Assembly (NCBI GenBank): GCA_019186985.1
Contig: JABARQ010000011.1
Span: 174,006 to 238,005, forward strand
Direction: 5' to 3'
Length of the DNA stretch: 64,000 nucleotides
Origin: Prosthecobacter sp.
GTDB taxonomy: Bacteria; Verrucomicrobiota; Verrucomicrobiia; Verrucomicrobiales; Verrucomicrobiaceae
Shown: positions 1 through 8,099 of the stretch, piece by piece
Position numbering within the stretch: the stretch's first letter is position 1
How the letters are laid out: each line of letters opens with the position of its first letter
Translations under genes and position numbers: made by a program
The notes under the pieces: model-generated
Seen by the model: only the letters and a program-made list of their open reading frames with translations
Databases searched by the model: none
Told to the model about the DNA's origin: nothing

Positions 1-2145
1 CATCAGCGGCTTGGCCGCCGGATTGCCGAACAACAAGGAGGGCGCGCAGGGCATGCCGCCGGACTTGAGGCCTAACGAAGGATGTCGTGCCGCCACCTCT
101 CGCAGGCCGGCCTGGAGGCTTTCACCCAGCGCCCAGACATGCCTTTGCACGCCTTCACGCCGCATCTTGCCAATGCAGGCCAGGGAGGCGGCCGTGCCGA
201 CGCCGTCGGTCCAGTAGCTGCTGGAGATGAAGCTCGGGTTGGCGGCGTCCATGACCTCGTCACGGCCGATGACGGCGCCGGCGGGATAGCCGTTGCTCAT
301 GGCCTTGGCATAGACGGCGATGTCCGGCTCGATGCCCAGGACGGAGGCCGCGCCAGGAAAGCCGAAGCGCCAGCCGCTGGTCACTTCGTCGAGCACAAAA
401 AACGCGCCGGCTGCATGGCAGGAACGGATGACCTCGTGCAGGAAGTTGTCGCGGGGAAGTTCGCTGCGCATCGGCTCCATCACCACGGCGGCGAGCCTGC
501 CGTCGAGCTTCTGAAGCGCGGTGCGGAAGGATTCGGGATCGTTGTAACGGAAGGGCGCCGCCGTGCCGGCGAGTTCACGCGGCACGCCCAGGGGCTGGAG
601 GCCGGGCAGCAGGTGGCCGTCGAGGGCTGCATCATCACCGAGGTTGGCCGCGAGATACCAGTCGTTCCAGCCATGGTAGCCGCAGAAGGCCACGCCGCTT
701 CTGCCCGTGGCGGCGCGGGCGATGCGCACCGCCAGGCCGAGCGCCTCGCCGCCTCCGCGGGCGTAACGAACTTTGCCAGCCCAGGGATGCAGGTCGAGCA
801 GCAGCTCGGCCAGGGCGACCTCGTCCGGCGAGGCCAGGGTGGCGTAGCTGCCGAGGTTCACCCGGCGTTTGACGGCGGCGTTCACCTCTTCGTCGGCGTG
901 GCCGAGAAGGATGGCGCCGACCCCGCCGGTGAAGTCGGTGTAACGTCGGCCGTCGAGGTCCCAGATCCAGGCGCCCTTGGCGCGTGAAAAATAGGAGGGC
1001 CAGGTCTGGGGATCGAAGAGATGGGCCCGTTTGGAAAGCAGGCCGGTGCCGCAGGAGATCTTGGTTTTCGCCTCCTCCCAGAGCCTTGGGCCGGAAAGGG
1101 GGCTGGGATCCGCCTTTCCCGTTTCGTCCGTTGTTCCAGGGGCCGGACGGGCGCCACTGACCAGGCGCAGGGCGTTTTCACGGAAGATGTCCTCAAGATC
1201 TCCCTGGGTCATGCCGGTGTCCTCGCAGGCTTCGCGGAGGCATAGGAGGGATTCGATGCCGACCGTCGTGTACTGGCCGAAGACGGTCAGCTTGTCCATG
1301 CCGAGATCCGGGTGGATCCAGGTGAAGCCGTCACCCTGGGTGATGCAGGAGCCGCGCAGCTCGCTCACCATGTAATCGCTGCCCCAGAGCACGCGGCGCG
1401 GGCCTAGGATCTCGATCGCGGCGCGGAAGGCTCCGGCCTGGGTCACTGCGGAGGTGTCGACAACGGCGTTGTCGAGATCGATGAGGTGATGCAGGCCCTC
1501 ACGGGCATGGCGGTAGTTGAAGGAGCGGGCCACATGCGCCAGCACCAGCCGGCAGCGCGGGTAGCGGCGGCAGAGCCGGCGCAGGGACTCGATGTTGCGA
1601 GGGTCGGTGATGCCGCCGGCCAGCATGATGTGCAGCATCATGATGCCGTTGTGATCATGACAGGCCTCCCACATCCACTCCGGGGCAAAGGACTCAACCT
1701 CGGCCTCGCGAGTGTCCGGCACGTCGGCATAGAGCCGATAGGGCTTGATGCCCACGAACACTCCCGAGCCGAGCAGCCTGCGAACCTCGGCCGGGTCATC
1801 CGAGGGGGCCGCAAGTACGAGGGCGCGGGAGCTTGTGGACGTGTTGACCTGCGACTGCACCCAGGCGTTTTCCCCGGCCCGGTCGTTGCCAGCGCTGGGA
1901 TAACCAAAAAAGAGACCATCGACCTCGCGGCCCGGCATCCACAGGCGCATCGCCTCATGGAAATCCGCGAGGCCGTAGCCGCGATTTTCATCGAGGAACG
2001 CCGGCCTTTTTCCTTCGGCAAAGTGCCGGCTGTGAAACAGGTGAGTGTGGGCGTCGAAAACCCGGGCGGGCACGAAGCCGTCGAGGGCGCGGCTCAGCAG
2101 CCTGCGGTCGGTGTCGTTGAGTTCGGTGACAAGCTTCAGGGACAT
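1..2145 (-). CDS. Amidohydrolase / class III aminotransferase fusion (C-terminus beyond the left edge)
   Basis: One uninterrupted frame of 715 codons runs from an ATG at 2145 to the window edge. Residues 1 to about 355 look like an amidohydrolase_2 TIM barrel: an HxH metal pair in DAHTHLF (H33, H35), a later histidine in LVLAHVARSFN and an aspartate in LWGSDYM. From about residue 375 the protein is a class III PLP aminotransferase like glutamate-1-semialdehyde aminomutase, with LDEVTSGWRFG and the Schiff-base lysine (about K614) in YAKAMSNGYPAG. I translated the junction codon by codon and found no stop or frame change. The two domains may act in sequence on one small molecule, but the substrate cannot be read from the sequence. 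The gene lies 87 nt downstream of the phosphate transporter gene on the same strand. Confidence 0.85.
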   Translation of the reverse strand, partial: MSLKLVTELNDTDRRLLSRALDGFVPARVFDAHTHLFHSRHFAEGKRPAFLDENRGYGLADFHEAMRLWMPGREVDGLFFGYPSAGNDRAGENAWVQSQVNTSTSSRALVLAAPSDDPAEVRRLLGSGVFVGIKPYRLYADVPDTREAEVESFAPEWMWEACHDHNGIMMLHIMLAGGITDPRNIESLRRLCRRYPRCRLVLAHVARSFNYRHAREGLHHLIDLDNAVVDTSAVTQAGAFRAAIEILGPRRVLWGSDYMVSELRGSCITQGDGFTWIHPDLGMDKLTVFGQYTTVGIESLLCLREACEDTGMTQGDLEDIFRENALRLVSGARPAPGTTDETGKADPSPLSGPRLWEEAKTKISCGTGLLSKRAHLFDPQTWPSYFSRAKGAWIWDLDGRRYTDFTGGVGAILLGHADEEVNAAVKRRVNLGSYATLASPDEVALAELLLDLHPWAGKVRYARGGGEALGLAVRIARAATGRSGVAFCGYHGWNDWYLAANLGDDAALDGHLLPGLQPLGVPRELAGTAAPFRYNDPESFRTALQKLDGRLAAVVMEPMRSELPRDNFLHEVIRSCHAAGAFFVLDEVTSGWRFGFPGAASVLGIEPDIAVYAKAMSNGYPAGAVIGRDEVMDAANPSFISSSYWTDGVGTAASLACIGKMRREGVQRHVWALGESLQAGLREVAARHPSLGLKSGGMPCAPSLLFGNPAAKPLM

Positions 2146-2232
2146 GAAAGGGAACCTTCATGCCCCTGCGGCGGGACGCCAGGATTTGCTCCTGGTTCAA
2201 CCGGCATACCAGACGGAGGCATCATGGGGCGG

Positions 2233-3315
2233 TCAGGCGCCAAACACCTTGTAGAACAGGAAGCCGAGGAGCGCCGTGGCAGGAATGGTGAGCACCCAGG
2301 CCCAGATGATGCGCTCGACCACGCTCCACTGGATGGCGTTCCAGCGCTTCGCGGCGCCGACGCCCATGATGCTGGTGGTGATGGCGTGGGTGGTGGAGAC
2401 CGGCATGCCGAGCTTGGCAGCGACAAACAGCACGGTGGCGGCGGTGGTTTCAGCCGCAAAGCCGTGCACCGGCTGCAGCTTCACCATCTTGTGGCCGAGG
2501 GTCTTGATGATGCGCCAGCCGCCTGCGGCGGTTCCTGCGGCCATGGTCAGGGCGCAGACCACCTTGATCCAGACGGGGATGTGGTCGCTTTTCTCACCCA
2601 GGGATTCGATGCGCAGGAAGCCCAGCCAGCCGGGGATGTCATTGAGGTCGCCCGCCTTGGTGCCTGCGAGCAGGGCGAGGGCGATGATGCCCATGGTCTT
2701 CTGGGCGTCGTTCTGGCCATGGCTGAAGCCCATGAAGCCGGCGCTGAAGATCTGCAGCTTGCCGAAGGTTCTGCTGACGATCAGCGGGCGCATGGAATAA
2801 CAAAGGGTTTGCAGCAGCCCCATGACCAGCAGGCCGATGACGAAGCCGGCGACGGGGGAGCTGAACATCGGAAGCACGACCTTGTAGAGGATGCCGCCGC
2901 CCTCATACCAGTGCTTGCCGGCCTCGGGTGCCTTGGACCAGATCAGGGCGTCCCAGTTGCCGCCGGCTGTGGCCAGGGTGGAGCCGACAAGCCCGCCGAC
3001 GAGGGCATGGCTGGAGCTGGAAGGCATTCCGAACCACCAGGTGATCAGGTTCCAGACGATGCCGCCGGACAGCGCGCAGATGATGGTGGTGGTGTTGACA
3101 AACTGGCTGTCCACAAGGCCGGAGGAGATGGTCTTGGCGACAGCCGTGCCAAAAAGGGCGCCGACGAGGTTGGTCACCGCCGCCAGCACGATGGCCTGGC
3201 GCGGGGTCAGCACCTTCGTGGAGACCACGGTGGCGATGGAGTTCGCGGTGTCGTGGAAGCCGTTGATGTACTCAAAGATCAACGCGACCAGGACGACGGT
3301 CAGGACAAGGGTCAT
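2233..3315 (-). CDS. pit: PiT-family low-affinity inorganic phosphate transporter
   Basis: This 360-residue membrane protein carries the duplicated PiT (PHO4) signature: GFHDTANSIATVV near the N-terminus and GFSHGQNDAQKTMG in the middle, each with the conserved Asp and Asn. The many hydrophobic segments fit an inner-membrane phosphate symporter driven by H+ or Na+. It lies 12 nt downstream of a DUF47 gene on the same strand; this DUF47-pit pairing is common in bacteria and suggests co-transcription. The ATG at 3315 starts directly at the first membrane segment. No Pho-box-like repeat was recognised upstream of the pair. Confidence 0.95.
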   Translation of the reverse strand: MTLVLTVVLVALIFEYINGFHDTANSIATVVSTKVLTPRQAIVLAAVTNLVGALFGTAVAKTISSGLVDSQFVNTTTIICALSGGIVWNLITWWFGMPSSSSHALVGGLVGSTLATAGGNWDALIWSKAPEAGKHWYEGGGILYKVVLPMFSSPVAGFVIGLLVMGLLQTLCYSMRPLIVSRTFGKLQIFSAGFMGFSHGQNDAQKTMGIIALALLAGTKAGDLNDIPGWLGFLRIESLGEKSDHIPVWIKVVCALTMAAGTAAGGWRIIKTLGHKMVKLQPVHGFAAETTAATVLFVAAKLGMPVSTTHAITTSIMGVGAAKRWNAIQWSVVERIIWAWVLTIPATALLGFLFYKVFGA

Positions 3316-3327
3316 GAGCGTGCTGGA

Positions 3328-3957
3328 TCAGGAGTTTTTGAGGACGATGTGGGCGACGACGTTCCCGGCGTCGCGGCAGCGGTCCACGACCTTCTCGATG
3401 AGGTCGTAGAGGTCCTTCAGGATCACCACGGTCACGGGGTCCGTGGAGCCTGCATAGAGGTCGCGCAGGCATTCCAGGATCAGCTTGTCGGCGTCCCCCT
3501 CGACCTTCTGGAGCTGGTCGTTCAGCACTTTCACCCGCTCCAGGTGCAGCTTCCTAAGCTCGGAGATCATGGTGACGACGATGTCGGAGGCGGCGTCCAT
3601 CAGCCTGATCTGGCGGCTGAAGTCCACGTCCTTGATGCGGTCGCGGGCGATCATGATGCGCTCGGCGATCTTCTCGGCGGTCTTGGGGATCTTGTAGAGG
3701 GAGTTGGCGAGGGACTCGATGTCCTCGCGCTCCAGCTCGGTGACGAAGGTCTTGCAGAGAGCCTCGTCGATCTGCTGGGTGACCTTCTTGTCCTCGCGGC
3801 GGGAGGCGGAGAAGGCGTCGAGGTTGTGGGCGGCGTCGGCGGGCGCGGAAAGCAGCTTGTGGAGGGCCTGGACGCTGGCACGAGCCTGGGTGGCGCTGGC
3901 GGCGAGCAGTTCAAAGAACACGTCTTTTTTGCCGAAGAGCTTCTGAAGGGAGATCAT
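3328..3957 (-). CDS. DUF47 / PhoU-like phosphate transport accessory protein
   Basis: This 209-residue, charged, all-helical protein has the DUF47 (TIGR00153) layout, including the stretch SLYKIPKTAEKIAER and a C-terminal region rich in heptad-like hydrophobics. Proteins of this family resemble PhoU and usually sit beside PiT transporters, where they are thought to regulate uptake; here the pit gene follows after 12 nt. The start is the ATG at 3957 (MISLQKLFGKK), giving the usual family length of about 200 to 215 residues. It is cytoplasmic, with no signal peptide. Confidence 0.92.
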   Translation of the reverse strand: MISLQKLFGKKDVFFELLAASATQARASVQALHKLLSAPADAAHNLDAFSASRREDKKVTQQIDEALCKTFVTELEREDIESLANSLYKIPKTAEKIAERIMIARDRIKDVDFSRQIRLMDAASDIVVTMISELRKLHLERVKVLNDQLQKVEGDADKLILECLRDLYAGSTDPVTVVILKDLYDLIEKVVDRCRDAGNVVAHIVLKNS

Positions 3958-4097
3958 GGGAGCTGGGTTGGGAGCCCGAAGTCAGACGGCAGGGGGCGCT
4001 AGGTGTCAAGTGACGATCCTTGGGGCCTTGCGGCTTCAATTGTGCCTCGAAACATCTCGACAGGCCTTTGCGTTACCAGTTTCTTCGTCATTCCTTC

Positions 4098-5441
4098 ATG
4101 AAACTCCGTCTTACCTCCGCACTTCTCGTCCTCGCCGCCTCCCTGGCCCATGCTGAAAACTGGCCTAACTGGAGGGGGCCGGGCCAGGACGGATCCAGTC
4201 CGGAAAAGAACCTGCCGGTGAAGTTCAGCCGCACGGAGGGCGTGAAGTGGTCGGTGGACGTGCCCTCGATCTCCGCCTCCGTGCCCGTCGTCTGGGGTGA
4301 CAAGGTCTTCCTGACCGCGCCCATCATGGACAAGCAGCAGCTCGTCGGCCTGTGCTACGATGCAAAAACCGGCAGGGAGCTGTGGCGCAAGGTGGTCTCC
4401 GAGGGCGGGCTCCAGTGGGACAACAAAAGCAACCTCGCCAGCCCCTCGCCCGTCACGGACGGTGAGCGAGTCGTCTTTCTGTTCGCCGATGCAGTGGCGG
4501 CCAGCTTTGACCTCGGCGGCAACCTGCAGTGGCGGCGTGACTTCAAGGAGACGCACGGTGCCTTCGCGACTCAATGGACCTATGGCAGCAGCCCGGTCCT
4601 GGACGGCGGCAAGCTCTACATCCAGGTGCTTCAGCGCAACGAAACCTTTGTCTTCCAGGGCTTCGACAAGGGCACTCCGGGCAAGGACATGAGCAGCTAC
4701 ATCCTCGCGGTTGATCCTGCGACCGGCAAGGACCTGTGGAAGCACATCCGCCCGACACATTCCCAGGTGGAGTCGCTGGAATCCTTCTCCACGCCCGTCT
4801 TCTGCGACCATGCCGGCAAGCGCGTCATGCTGATCTCCGGCGGTGACACCCTCACCCTGCACGATGCTGCGACCGGGGCCGAACATGCGCGGCTGGTGAC
4901 CTGGAACCCGCTGGGGGAGGGGTATAACAAGTTCTTCCGCCTTGTGCCCTCACCGGTGGTTGGCGATGGCGTAGCGCTTGTTTGCGCCCCGAAGAACTCG
5001 CCGGTCTTTGCGATGTCCCTGGATGCCAGCGGCAAGGATGTGAAGCCGCTTTGGACCAGCGAGCCAAAGGAGGTCACCACCGACGTCTCCACGCCGGCCT
5101 TCTACGAGGGCAGCTTCTACGTGCTCGACAGCAACCGCCGCACCGTGAGCCGCGTGGAGCCGAAGACAGGCAGGGTGATCTGGACGGGCGAGACCGGCAG
5201 CAAGGCCAAGTTTGAGAGCAGCCCGACGGTGGCCGATGGCAAGATCTACATGACCAACTTCTGGGGGGACGTCTATGTCGTAAAGGCGGGCGGTGACAGT
5301 TTTGAACTTCTGGCGACGAACCCGATGGGCAACGGCAGCAAGCCTAACGGAGACGCTGCGAGCTGCCGAAGCAGCATCGCCGTGGCCGGAGGATGCCTCT
5401 TCATCCGCTCCCAGGACAAGCTGTTCTGCGTGGGGCAGTAA
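4098..5441 (+). CDS. Secreted PQQ-like beta-propeller protein
   Basis: The ATG at 4098 begins a clear signal peptide (MKLRLTSALLVLAASLAHA), so I chose it over an in-frame upstream start. The mature protein of about 430 residues opens with NWPNWRGPGQDG, a hallmark of PQQ-repeat propellers common in planctomycetes and verrucomicrobia. It contains repeated blade motifs such as YDAKTGRELW, VDPATGKDLW and VEPKTGRVIW. These are structurally BamB-like but occur in many periplasmic proteins, and no catalytic residues can be assigned. It is monocistronic, divergent from the DUF47 gene, and followed by a strong terminator. Confidence 0.85.
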   Translation: MKLRLTSALLVLAASLAHAENWPNWRGPGQDGSSPEKNLPVKFSRTEGVKWSVDVPSISASVPVVWGDKVFLTAPIMDKQQLVGLCYDAKTGRELWRKVVSEGGLQWDNKSNLASPSPVTDGERVVFLFADAVAASFDLGGNLQWRRDFKETHGAFATQWTYGSSPVLDGGKLYIQVLQRNETFVFQGFDKGTPGKDMSSYILAVDPATGKDLWKHIRPTHSQVESLESFSTPVFCDHAGKRVMLISGGDTLTLHDAATGAEHARLVTWNPLGEGYNKFFRLVPSPVVGDGVALVCAPKNSPVFAMSLDASGKDVKPLWTSEPKEVTTDVSTPAFYEGSFYVLDSNRRTVSRVEPKTGRVIWTGETGSKAKFESSPTVADGKIYMTNFWGDVYVVKAGGDSFELLATNPMGNGSKPNGDAASCRSSIAVAGGCLFIRSQDKLFCVGQ

Positions 5442-5475
5442 GGCCGGCAGGTTCTTGACAACTCCCCAGAAAACA

Positions 5476-5508
5476 GCCGCCCTGGAATCATTTCCGGGGC
5501 GGCTTTTT
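5476..5508 (+). terminator. Rho-independent terminator
   Basis: A 12-bp stem (5476-5487 with 5492-5503, one G-U pair) closes a 4-nt loop and is followed by five T. It lies 34 nt after the stop of the beta-propeller gene and before the convergent NHL-repeat gene. Confidence 0.88.
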
Positions 5509-5528
5509 GTGGAGACTTCACTGACGGC

Positions 5529-6608
5529 TCACTTCCGCAGCACTCGGACCTTGTGTGACTCGCTGTCGCCGATGTAAATGCCGCCGTCAGCATCGACGTA
5601 AACACCGTGCGGGCGGGCCATCTCGCACTTCAGCGGGTCGCCATCGCCACCATTGCCCTTCTGGCCGTTGCCGGCGATGAGGTGGATTTTGCCGGTCGCA
5701 GCCTCGACCATGCGGATGGTGTGGCTTTCACAGTCGGCGAGCCAGGCGTTGCCTTCACCGTCGATGGCGATGCCCTTGGGGCCGCTCAGGGTTGCATCCC
5801 TGGCTGGGCCGCCGTTGCCGGTCAGGCCCTTTTTGCCGGTGCCGGCGATGTGATGAATCTTTCCGGCGGCAAGGTCGAACTTGAAGACCTGGTTGCCTTC
5901 ACGGGTGCAGAGCCAGAGGTTGCCCGCCTTGTCAAAATCGAGGGATCGGGGGCCGTTCAGCGGCGTGCCTGAGATGGGGGAGCCGTCCGGCGTGGGGCCG
6001 GGTTTGCCGACCCCGGCAAAGGTGCTGATGACGCCTGACTTCATGTCAATGCGGCGGATGACATGATTGCCGATGTCGCAGATGTAAAGCGAGCCGTCCG
6101 GGCCGAACTGGATGCTGTGCGGCTGCTTGAGCAGGGAGTCGCGGGCGGGTCCGCCGTCACCTGAATAACCAGGCTTGCCGTTGCCCGCGATGGTCGTGAT
6201 GACGCCTGACTTCATGTCGATTTTGCGGACGGCGTGGTTGGTCATGTCCACGACGTAAAGGTCGCCCGCCGCATCGAAGCGCAGCTCGTGAGGCAGGTTG
6301 AAGGCGGCCTGCAGGGCGGGGCCGCCGTCGCCTTCATAGCCTTTCTGCCCCGTGCCGGCGACCGTGTGGATGATGCCGTCGGGCGTGACCTTGCGGATGC
6401 GCTGGCCGGTGTATTCGCAGAAGTAGAGTGCTCCGTCGGGGCCGCGGACCAGGCCGAAGGGGTTGTCGATCCGGGCCTTGGTGGCCGGGCCGCCATCACC
6501 TGCGCCGCCTTTTTCACCGGTGCCGGCGAAGGTGCTGATCCTCCAGCCGGCGGCGGAGGCTGAAAGGGTGAGGGCGGCGAAGGATGCGGCGGCGAGGATG
6601 CGGAGCAT
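5529..6608 (-). CDS. Secreted NHL-repeat beta-propeller protein
   Basis: From the ATG at 6608 the 359-residue product has a signal peptide ending in LTLSASA, then at least six NHL-type repeats. Each combines an IAGTG or IAGNG strand with a G-x-GGPA loop and a DxxGNLY- or DGSLYICD-like strand. The repeats are nearly regular in DNA as well. NHL propellers bind proteins, sugars or RNA; this one is exported and has no attached catalytic domain. A longer in-frame start (TTG at 6677) would overlap the upstream adaptor gene by 4 nt but would bury the signal peptide, so I prefer 6608. Confidence 0.85.
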   Translation of the reverse strand: MLRILAAASFAALTLSASAAGWRISTFAGTGEKGGAGDGGPATKARIDNPFGLVRGPDGALYFCEYTGQRIRKVTPDGIIHTVAGTGQKGYEGDGGPALQAAFNLPHELRFDAAGDLYVVDMTNHAVRKIDMKSGVITTIAGNGKPGYSGDGGPARDSLLKQPHSIQFGPDGSLYICDIGNHVIRRIDMKSGVISTFAGVGKPGPTPDGSPISGTPLNGPRSLDFDKAGNLWLCTREGNQVFKFDLAAGKIHHIAGTGKKGLTGNGGPARDATLSGPKGIAIDGEGNAWLADCESHTIRMVEAATGKIHLIAGNGQKGNGGDGDPLKCEMARPHGVYVDADGGIYIGDSESHKVRVLRK

Positions 6609-6673
6609 GGAGGATGGTTGTATTGTTGGTTGACGGATCATAAGCGAAGGCGCCGCTGCGGCTCTTTCGGACA

Positions 6674-7942
6674 TCAATTCGAATCCGTGCCGGTGGACTC
6701 GATGACACGCCTGACCACCTCGACGCCGTCCTTGACGTTGTCCGGGGGGTGCATGAGCACGGTGTCGCCTGCCTTCAGCCCTCCGAGCACCTGGCTCTGC
6801 CGGCCGTCGCTGCGGCCCACCTGGACCCTTGTCTTGACCGCCCTGCCTTCGCGCAGGAGGAAGGCCAGCCAGTCGCCGCCCTCGCGGAAAAGCGCGCCGC
6901 CGGGGACCAGCAGGACATCCTTGTCCTGCCAGACGGCGATCCTGACCTCGACACGGAAGCGGTCGCCCAGGGGCGAGGCGGCCTCGGTCCGGTCCAGGTC
7001 ACAAAGCACGATGACACGCTGCTCCTCGACGCCGAGGGCGGAGACCTTGGTGAACGCGGCGGGCTCGATCCTGCGAACCCTGGCCTTCAGGGATTCGTCG
7101 CCTCCCCACTGCTCGACCTGAACCTCGGCGCCGGGGCGGATGCTGACGGCGTCGCGGGAGAGGATTTCGGCTTCGATCTCCAGGTCCGCCGGGTCACCGA
7201 TTTCGACAAGGGGCGTGCCGGCCGTCACCATCATGGCGCTTTCCTGCATCACCTTCAGCACGCGGCCGTTGACCGGGGACCTGACATCGACGGCGGCCGC
7301 GCCTTCCGCCGGGCTGGTCAGGGACAGCAGGGCGGCCCGGGCCTGGGCGAGCTCATATTCAGCGACCTTGAGGGCGAACTCATTTGCCCGCACTTCTTGT
7401 TCGCGCATCCGGGACTCCCTTTCGATGTTGTCGCGGTCGTTGACGGAGATGCTGCCGGCTTCGCTGGTCTTGTTCACGCGGTCCCAGTTGGCCATGGCAA
7501 AGCGGGCGTTTGTGCGTGCCATCTCCAGGCTTTCCTGGGCGCGCAGTCTTCCGGCCTCCGCCGCCTGCACCCGGGCCTCCGCCTGGGCCTGGGAACGTGC
7601 GTCGAGCAGGGGGGGGAGGGCGGGTTCGATCACGGTAAGGATGGTTTCACCGGCCTTCACTTCGTCCCCCGCCTTCAGGCTGACCCGGCGCATGTTGCCC
7701 ACCACCGGCGCGGCGACGATGTACCGGTTGCGGATCCGGGTCCTGCCTTCCTCCACGACATGGACGGTGAGCGGTCCTCGGCTGATTTCTGCCGTCTCCA
7801 CGGGAATGGGCTTGGGCTGCATGCCGGAGATGACCAGGGCGAGAACGCCCAGGCCCAGGCTCCAGAGCACCATCTTTCGCAGCAGGCCGCGTGACGCTTT
7901 TTTCTTCTTCGCCTCCCAGGGCGGGGTCGCTGTGCTTTCCAT
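6674..7942 (-). CDS. HlyD-family membrane fusion (periplasmic adaptor) protein
   Basis: This 422-residue protein has one N-terminal membrane segment (about residues 24 to 41, VLWSLGLGVLALVISG). A biotinyl-lipoyl-like half follows (AAPVVGNMRRVSLKAGDEVKAG), then a charged alpha-hairpin (about 115 to 200) and the second lipoyl half (VRSPVNGRVLKVMQ). That order is typical of adaptors for ABC or RND exporters. No transporter or outer-membrane channel gene is adjacent: the next gene upstream is divergent and the one downstream is a secreted NHL protein. Its partner must be encoded elsewhere, or lost. Confidence 0.88.
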   Translation of the reverse strand: MESTATPPWEAKKKKASRGLLRKMVLWSLGLGVLALVISGMQPKPIPVETAEISRGPLTVHVVEEGRTRIRNRYIVAAPVVGNMRRVSLKAGDEVKAGETILTVIEPALPPLLDARSQAQAEARVQAAEAGRLRAQESLEMARTNARFAMANWDRVNKTSEAGSISVNDRDNIERESRMREQEVRANEFALKVAEYELAQARAALLSLTSPAEGAAAVDVRSPVNGRVLKVMQESAMMVTAGTPLVEIGDPADLEIEAEILSRDAVSIRPGAEVQVEQWGGDESLKARVRRIEPAAFTKVSALGVEEQRVIVLCDLDRTEAASPLGDRFRVEVRIAVWQDKDVLLVPGGALFREGGDWLAFLLREGRAVKTRVQVGRSDGRQSQVLGGLKAGDTVLMHPPDNVKDGVEVVRRVIESTGTDSN

Positions 7943-8099
7943 GAGGCCCTTCTGCTAAGCCAGTCCCCGGAGGTTCTCAACCGTGGGAATGCAGTCAGGT
8001 GCTGGGTGCAGGGCGAAACGTCGCGGTGGACGGCAGGAGCAAAGCCCTTGAGAACATTCTTCCTTGCGGCGCGTTTCCTGCGTATTCTTGCCAGTCATC

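Noticed and set aside
1486..4002. An 838-residue frame on the plus strand
   Set aside because: It runs antisense to the amidohydrolase, phosphate transporter and DUF47 genes, whose conserved motifs are clear; the translation is Gly/Asp/His-rich noise.
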